From assembly GCF_042678485.1 (NCBI RefSeq), contig NZ_JBHTKR010000003.1, forward strand, positions 434,001 through 498,000: 64,000 nt of DNA, read 5' to 3'. The notes under the pieces are model-generated. The model had not been told where the DNA came from, did not search any database, and was given only the letters and a program-made list of their open reading frames with translations. Shown piece by piece: positions 60,992 to 64,000 of the stretch. The position numbers were made by a program, and so were the translations under genes. Numbering within the stretch: the stretch's first letter is position 1; each line of letters opens with the position of its first letter. The stretch is from Seohaeicola saemankumensis. GTDB lineage: Bacteria > Pseudomonadota > Alphaproteobacteria > Rhodobacterales > Rhodobacteraceae.

Positions 60992-61933
60992 TCAGTCGCC
61001 TGCCACCTCGGCGGCGATCCCGGCTTCGATGGCGCGGACGATGGCGCTGGCATGGGTATAGGTCAGCCCGTGGCCTGCGCCGTCAATCACATCCTGCCGG
61101 GCCATGCGGTTCCATTGCGCCAGCCTGCCCATCGCGCTGATCGGAATGACGGTATCGTCGCGGCCCCAGATCGCCATCACGGAAATCCCTTCGCGGCTGA
61201 TGGCGCGATGTTCCTGCTCCAACGGGCGGGGCAGGATACCGCGCATCGACGACAGGACCGCAGGCACGAAACCGCGCTTGCCCAGTTCGGCCTGCTGATA
61301 GTCGATGATGCCCGCCACCTCGGTGGGCAAGGCGCGCTCGGCCTCGGTGCCCTTCTTGTGGAGCGCCGGATAGCGCAGCAGCATCAGCCAATCCCCCAGG
61401 ATCGGCGTGTCGCGGGTGAATTTCGCAAGCTTGCCCAGATCATGCCCCATGCCTGCGGGCGCCAGCAGGATCATGCGCCGCACCCGGCCGGGATTGCGCG
61501 CGGTATAGGCTGACACGATGGCGCCCCCCATGGAATAGCCCAGAAGGGTGATGTCATCCTGCACCCCCTGCGCGGCCAGCAGATCGTCCAGTTGCCGGAT
61601 GAAGAAATCCTGATCCTGAAGCCCCGGCACGCGATCGGAATAGCCGCGCCCGTAAAGATCGTAGACCAGCACCCGAAACCCCATCAGGGCCAGCCCCTGC
61701 GCCACGGCGTCCCAGACCATCGAGGGCGTCGTCAGCCCGTGCACACAAACCGCCACAGGCCCGCGCGCGGGCCCGATCCAACGGAAATGCGTGACACCTT
61801 GCGACAGGGTCGCGAATTCACCCGGCGCGTCCTGGCGCGCCGCGTCGTTCATCGGCTGGCGCATCGCTTCACGCGCGAAGGGCCAGATCGCGACAAGCCC
61901 GATTACGAACAGAAAGATCAGGAACCAGATCAT
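60992..61933 (-). CDS. Alpha/beta hydrolase, membrane-anchored
   Basis: 313 residues. One N-terminal helix (WFLIFLFVIGLVAIWPFA) is followed by the hydrolase fold: nucleophile elbow LLGYSMGGAIVSAY, Asp in AIWGRDDTVIP and His in DGAGHGLTYTHA. The triad is complete. Substrate unknown. It overlaps the preceding gene by four bases (ATGA) in a run of coupled genes. Confidence 0.85.
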   Translation of the reverse strand: MIWFLIFLFVIGLVAIWPFAREAMRQPMNDAARQDAPGEFATLSQGVTHFRWIGPARGPVAVCVHGLTTPSMVWDAVAQGLALMGFRVLVYDLYGRGYSDRVPGLQDQDFFIRQLDDLLAAQGVQDDITLLGYSMGGAIVSAYTARNPGRVRRMILLAPAGMGHDLGKLAKFTRDTPILGDWLMLLRYPALHKKGTEAERALPTEVAGIIDYQQAELGKRGFVPAVLSSMRGILPRPLEQEHRAISREGISVMAIWGRDDTVIPISAMGRLAQWNRMARQDVIDGAGHGLTYTHASAIVRAIEAGIAAEVAGD

Positions 61934-62844
61934 TGTGCTGCCCTCCAGGCATCCAGAATGTAGCGGCTTGTCATCAGGTCCAGATGCGCGCCGCCACCGT
62001 TCTTGAAAAGCGTGATGTCATCATCGCTGCTGCGGGCGAATTTGCCCGCCTCGTAATAGTCGGCCAGAATATCTTGGCGCGCGATCACGCCACGCGCCAG
62101 CGGGTCCTTGATCTCGCCGATATGACCCACGGTGGTGTCATAGCTGTCCACGAAGATGCGCGCGCGGCGCAGGGCCGTATCATCCGCCTCGCGCATGTCG
62201 GGGCGATAGGCGCCGATCAGGTCCAGATGCTGGCCGGGGCGCAGCCAGTCGCCCTTGATGACGGGTTCGGTGCTCATCGTGGCGCAGGTGATGATGTCGG
62301 CCTGCGAGACGGCCTGTGCCAGATCATCGGCAACGGTCATTCCCGGCCAGTCGGCGGCCAGTGCCTCGGCCCCGGCGCGGCTGCGGTTCCAGATGGTGAA
62401 TTCGGCATCGGGAAAGCCCGAAGCATAAGCCTCGCGCAGCGACCGGCCCACGGTGCCCGCCCCCACGATCAGGATGCGTCGGCTGTCGGGCCGCGCCAGC
62501 CTGAGGGCCGCGCAAAGGCTGTCACCGGCCGTCTTCCACTTGGTGACCAGGTGAAAATCGACGATTGCCTCCAGCATCCCGTCACGGTCGGAATAAAGCG
62601 TGACCCCACCGTTGACCACGGGCTTGCCCGCTTGTGCGTTGCCCGGAAAGATCGTGGCCGATTTCACCGCCACCCCCAGCCCGTCGATCCATGCCGCGCG
62701 ATTCAGCAGCGTATCAGGCGTGCGATAGAGGAAGGTATCGGCAATCTCGGCCCGTGGCAGGGTATGGCCACGGGTCAGCGCCTGTGTCAGGGCGCGCCAG
62801 TCCAGATGCGCCTCGGCGGTGAAAGGAATAATGGGGATGGTCAT
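61930..62844 (-). CDS. Ornithine cyclodeaminase/mu-crystallin family protein
   Basis: 304 residues. GVAVKSATIFPGNAQAGKP holds the substrate lysine, ILIVGAGTVGRSLREAY the NAD loop, and DLIGAYRPDMREADD follows. The family includes ornithine cyclodeaminase and delta-1-pyrroline-2-carboxylate reductase; the sequence does not decide between them. It overlaps both neighbours by four bases. Confidence 0.85.
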   Translation of the reverse strand: MTIPIIPFTAEAHLDWRALTQALTRGHTLPRAEIADTFLYRTPDTLLNRAAWIDGLGVAVKSATIFPGNAQAGKPVVNGGVTLYSDRDGMLEAIVDFHLVTKWKTAGDSLCAALRLARPDSRRILIVGAGTVGRSLREAYASGFPDAEFTIWNRSRAGAEALAADWPGMTVADDLAQAVSQADIITCATMSTEPVIKGDWLRPGQHLDLIGAYRPDMREADDTALRRARIFVDSYDTTVGHIGEIKDPLARGVIARQDILADYYEAGKFARSSDDDITLFKNGGGAHLDLMTSRYILDAWRAAQ

Positions 62845-63461
62845 GCGGCTTCCTTTTCGGTCAAGAGACCCTCGGCAATCAGGCAGTTGGCCCAGCCTTC
62901 GGGTCCGTCGAACAGATGCGTCTGCCAGCCGCGTTTCGCGGCGGCCTCGATATTCTCGGCCCGGTCGTCCGTGAACAGAAGCGAGGATGGCGGCAGGCCA
63001 CAGCCGTCCTCGAGCATCTGGTAGATGCGGGGGGCGGGCTTGGTCACGCCCATCGCGCCGGACAGGAACAGCCGGTCGAATTCATCCAGAAACGGGTAGA
63101 CGCCACGCGCCATCCGGAACGGTTCCAGCCCGAAGTTGGACAGGGCAAAGACCGGCACGCCGCGCGCGCGCAGGGCGCGCAGCAGGCGGACGGAATGCGG
63201 GATTTCGGGCCGCGCCATGTCCAGCCAATGACTGTGCCACATCATGATCGCCGCGGCATGGGCGGGAAACTCGCGCGCGGTGCGGGCGATTTCATCCGCA
63301 AAATCGCCCCCCGAATCCACCCGGTCGTTCATCGCATGCAGGTCCACATCCGCAAACATCGCGCGGCGGCGCCCCTCGCCGATTGTGGCGTCATAGAACC
63401 GTTCCGGCTGCCATTCGATCAGCACATTGCCGATGTCGAAGATTACCGCCTGCACGCGCAT
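62841..63461 (-). CDS. HAD-superfamily hydrolase (YihX-like)
   Basis: 206 residues. Motif I is VIFDIGNVLIEW (the DxG variant seen in YihX-type phosphatases), motif II is FALSNFG, and motif III/IV is in GVTKPAPRIY and LLFTDDRAENIEAA. It should be a phosphatase acting on a small sugar phosphate or similar. It overlaps the OCD-family gene by four bases and lies 30 bases after the YaiI gene. Confidence 0.86.
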   Translation of the reverse strand: MRVQAVIFDIGNVLIEWQPERFYDATIGEGRRRAMFADVDLHAMNDRVDSGGDFADEIARTAREFPAHAAAIMMWHSHWLDMARPEIPHSVRLLRALRARGVPVFALSNFGLEPFRMARGVYPFLDEFDRLFLSGAMGVTKPAPRIYQMLEDGCGLPPSSLLFTDDRAENIEAAAKRGWQTHLFDGPEGWANCLIAEGLLTEKEAA

Positions 63462-63491
63462 CGCCGCCTCCTGTGCCGCGCCTGTTGCGGG

Positions 63492-63947
63492 CTAGGTCTG
63501 TTTGCCAGCCGCGCGGATCTCGCGGTCAAGCGCTTCAAGAAAGCGCGAGCGATCCGCCTTTGTAAAGCCCTTGCCGCCACCTTGGCGGAACGGATCTGCG
63601 GCGCGCAGGTCGGTCATCAGGTCACGGGTCGCCAGCACATTGCCGATATTGGCCTTGGTCAACGCCTCGCCATTGTGTTTCAGAACCCGCGCACCGGCGG
63701 CCACGCATTTCGCAGCCAAGGGGATATCGCCGGTGATCACCACATCGCCCGGCCCCGCGCGATCCGCGATCCACATATCGGCCACGTCAGGGCCTGCGTC
63801 CACGATCACCACCTCGACCAGCGGGTTGCGCGACAGGCGCAGGCCCCCGTTGCTGACCAGCTTCATCTGGATACCGTGGCGGGTCGCCACGCGCTCGGCC
63901 TCTTCCTTGACGGGGCAGGCATCGGCATCGACGTAGAGAATGCTCAC
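63492..63947 (-). CDS. yaiI: YaiI/YqxD (DUF188) family protein
   Basis: 151 residues. YVDADACPVKEEAERVA, SNGGLRLSRNP and DVVITGDIPLAAKCV are the DUF188 signature; the fold is PIN-like and a nuclease role has been suggested but is not settled. The start is GTG at 63945-63947, and it overlaps the stop of an upstream gene by four bases (GTGA). Confidence 0.88.
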   Translation of the reverse strand: MSILYVDADACPVKEEAERVATRHGIQMKLVSNGGLRLSRNPLVEVVIVDAGPDVADMWIADRAGPGDVVITGDIPLAAKCVAAGARVLKHNGEALTKANIGNVLATRDLMTDLRAADPFRQGGGKGFTKADRSRFLEALDREIRAAGKQT

Positions 63948-64000
63948 GCGTAAAGCGCCTCGGCGTGGAAGGACACGTGATCTTCCATGAAGGTCGAGAC
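63944..64000 (-). CDS. 3' end of a gene continuing beyond the window
   Basis: On the minus strand the last 18 codons and stop (TGA at 63946-63944) of an open frame are visible; the encoded tail is FMEDHVSFHAEALYA preceded by three residues. It overlaps the YaiI start by GTGA, so it belongs to the same run. Too little remains to name a family. Confidence 0.5.
   Translation of the reverse strand, partial: VSTFMEDHVSFHAEALYA

Overview
The window (about 63% G+C by eye) looks like a chromosomal segment of an alphaproteobacterium of the Rhodobacteraceae/Roseobacter group. The evidence is a Mcl1-type malyl-CoA lyase very like the Rhodobacter sphaeroides enzyme as I remember it, a COQ9-family gene divergent from rpsU, a FYDLN-type acidic protein beside a tRNA-Ala gene, rpmI-rplT-pheS-pheT in one run, and many oxidoreductases for methylated amines and amino acids. 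I see no prophage, insertion sequence, plasmid gene or CRISPR array, and base composition is even throughout. All identifications come from reading protein sequences; no database search was run.

Layout. 1-3.9 kb: two paralogous quinone oxidoreductases behind a COQ9-family gene, divergent from rpsU, then a DM13 protein. 3.9-7.3 kb: a GMC oxidoreductase, and an Lrp regulator divergent from alanine dehydrogenase. 7.4-13.8 kb: an ArsR regulator with an ArsP/SO_0444-type permease, a two-gene RND efflux system, and mscL. 14-19.4 kb: tRNA-Ala(GGC), a FYDLN protein, a YgjP-type metallopeptidase, a GntR regulator, a cation/proton antiporter, accA, and a LysE exporter with its Lrp regulator. 19.5-25 kb: malyl-CoA lyase divergent from a D-glutamate/D-amino-acid catabolic operon (dgcN-dgcA-D-amino-acid transaminase), then a DUF1244 protein and an N-formylglutamate amidohydrolase. 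25-31.2 kb: pyruvate kinase, a small membrane protein, rpmI-rplT and pheS-pheT.

31.2-40.5 kb: a tightly coupled five-gene operon (two DMGDH/GcvT-type flavoproteins, a homocysteine S-methyltransferase homologue, an MttB-superfamily methyltransferase homologue, and a 3-hydroxyisobutyrate-dehydrogenase-like enzyme) with a divergent LysR gene. It reads as a demethylation pathway for a quaternary or tertiary amine. 40.5-44.6 kb: another LysR gene divergent from a class III aminotransferase and glutamine-synthetase-like ligase pair. 44.6-48.2 kb: a 2,4-dienoyl-CoA reductase preceded by three small genes, two of unknown function. 48.3-53.8 kb: ilvD with a small lipoprotein gene, a fatty acid desaturase, and two tandem CPBP proteases. 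53.9-57.8 kb: accD, folC, an exported rhodanese and a LysM protein. 57.9-64 kb: lytic transglycosylase, zapE, an MFS transporter, then a compact run of alpha/beta hydrolase, OCD-family dehydrogenase, HAD hydrolase, YaiI protein and the 3' end of a further gene.

Non-coding features stand out. Two related 21-nt motifs recur six times, five of them just downstream of a stop codon on the same strand. The rpsU leader carries an anti-Shine-Dalgarno-like sequence and a GNRA hairpin touching the start codon. The arsR gene has a duplicated -35 region and an apparently leaderless start. The rhodanese gene has a textbook terminator between promoter and start codon. The aminotransferase gene is preceded by three TTTGAT/ATCAAA boxes.
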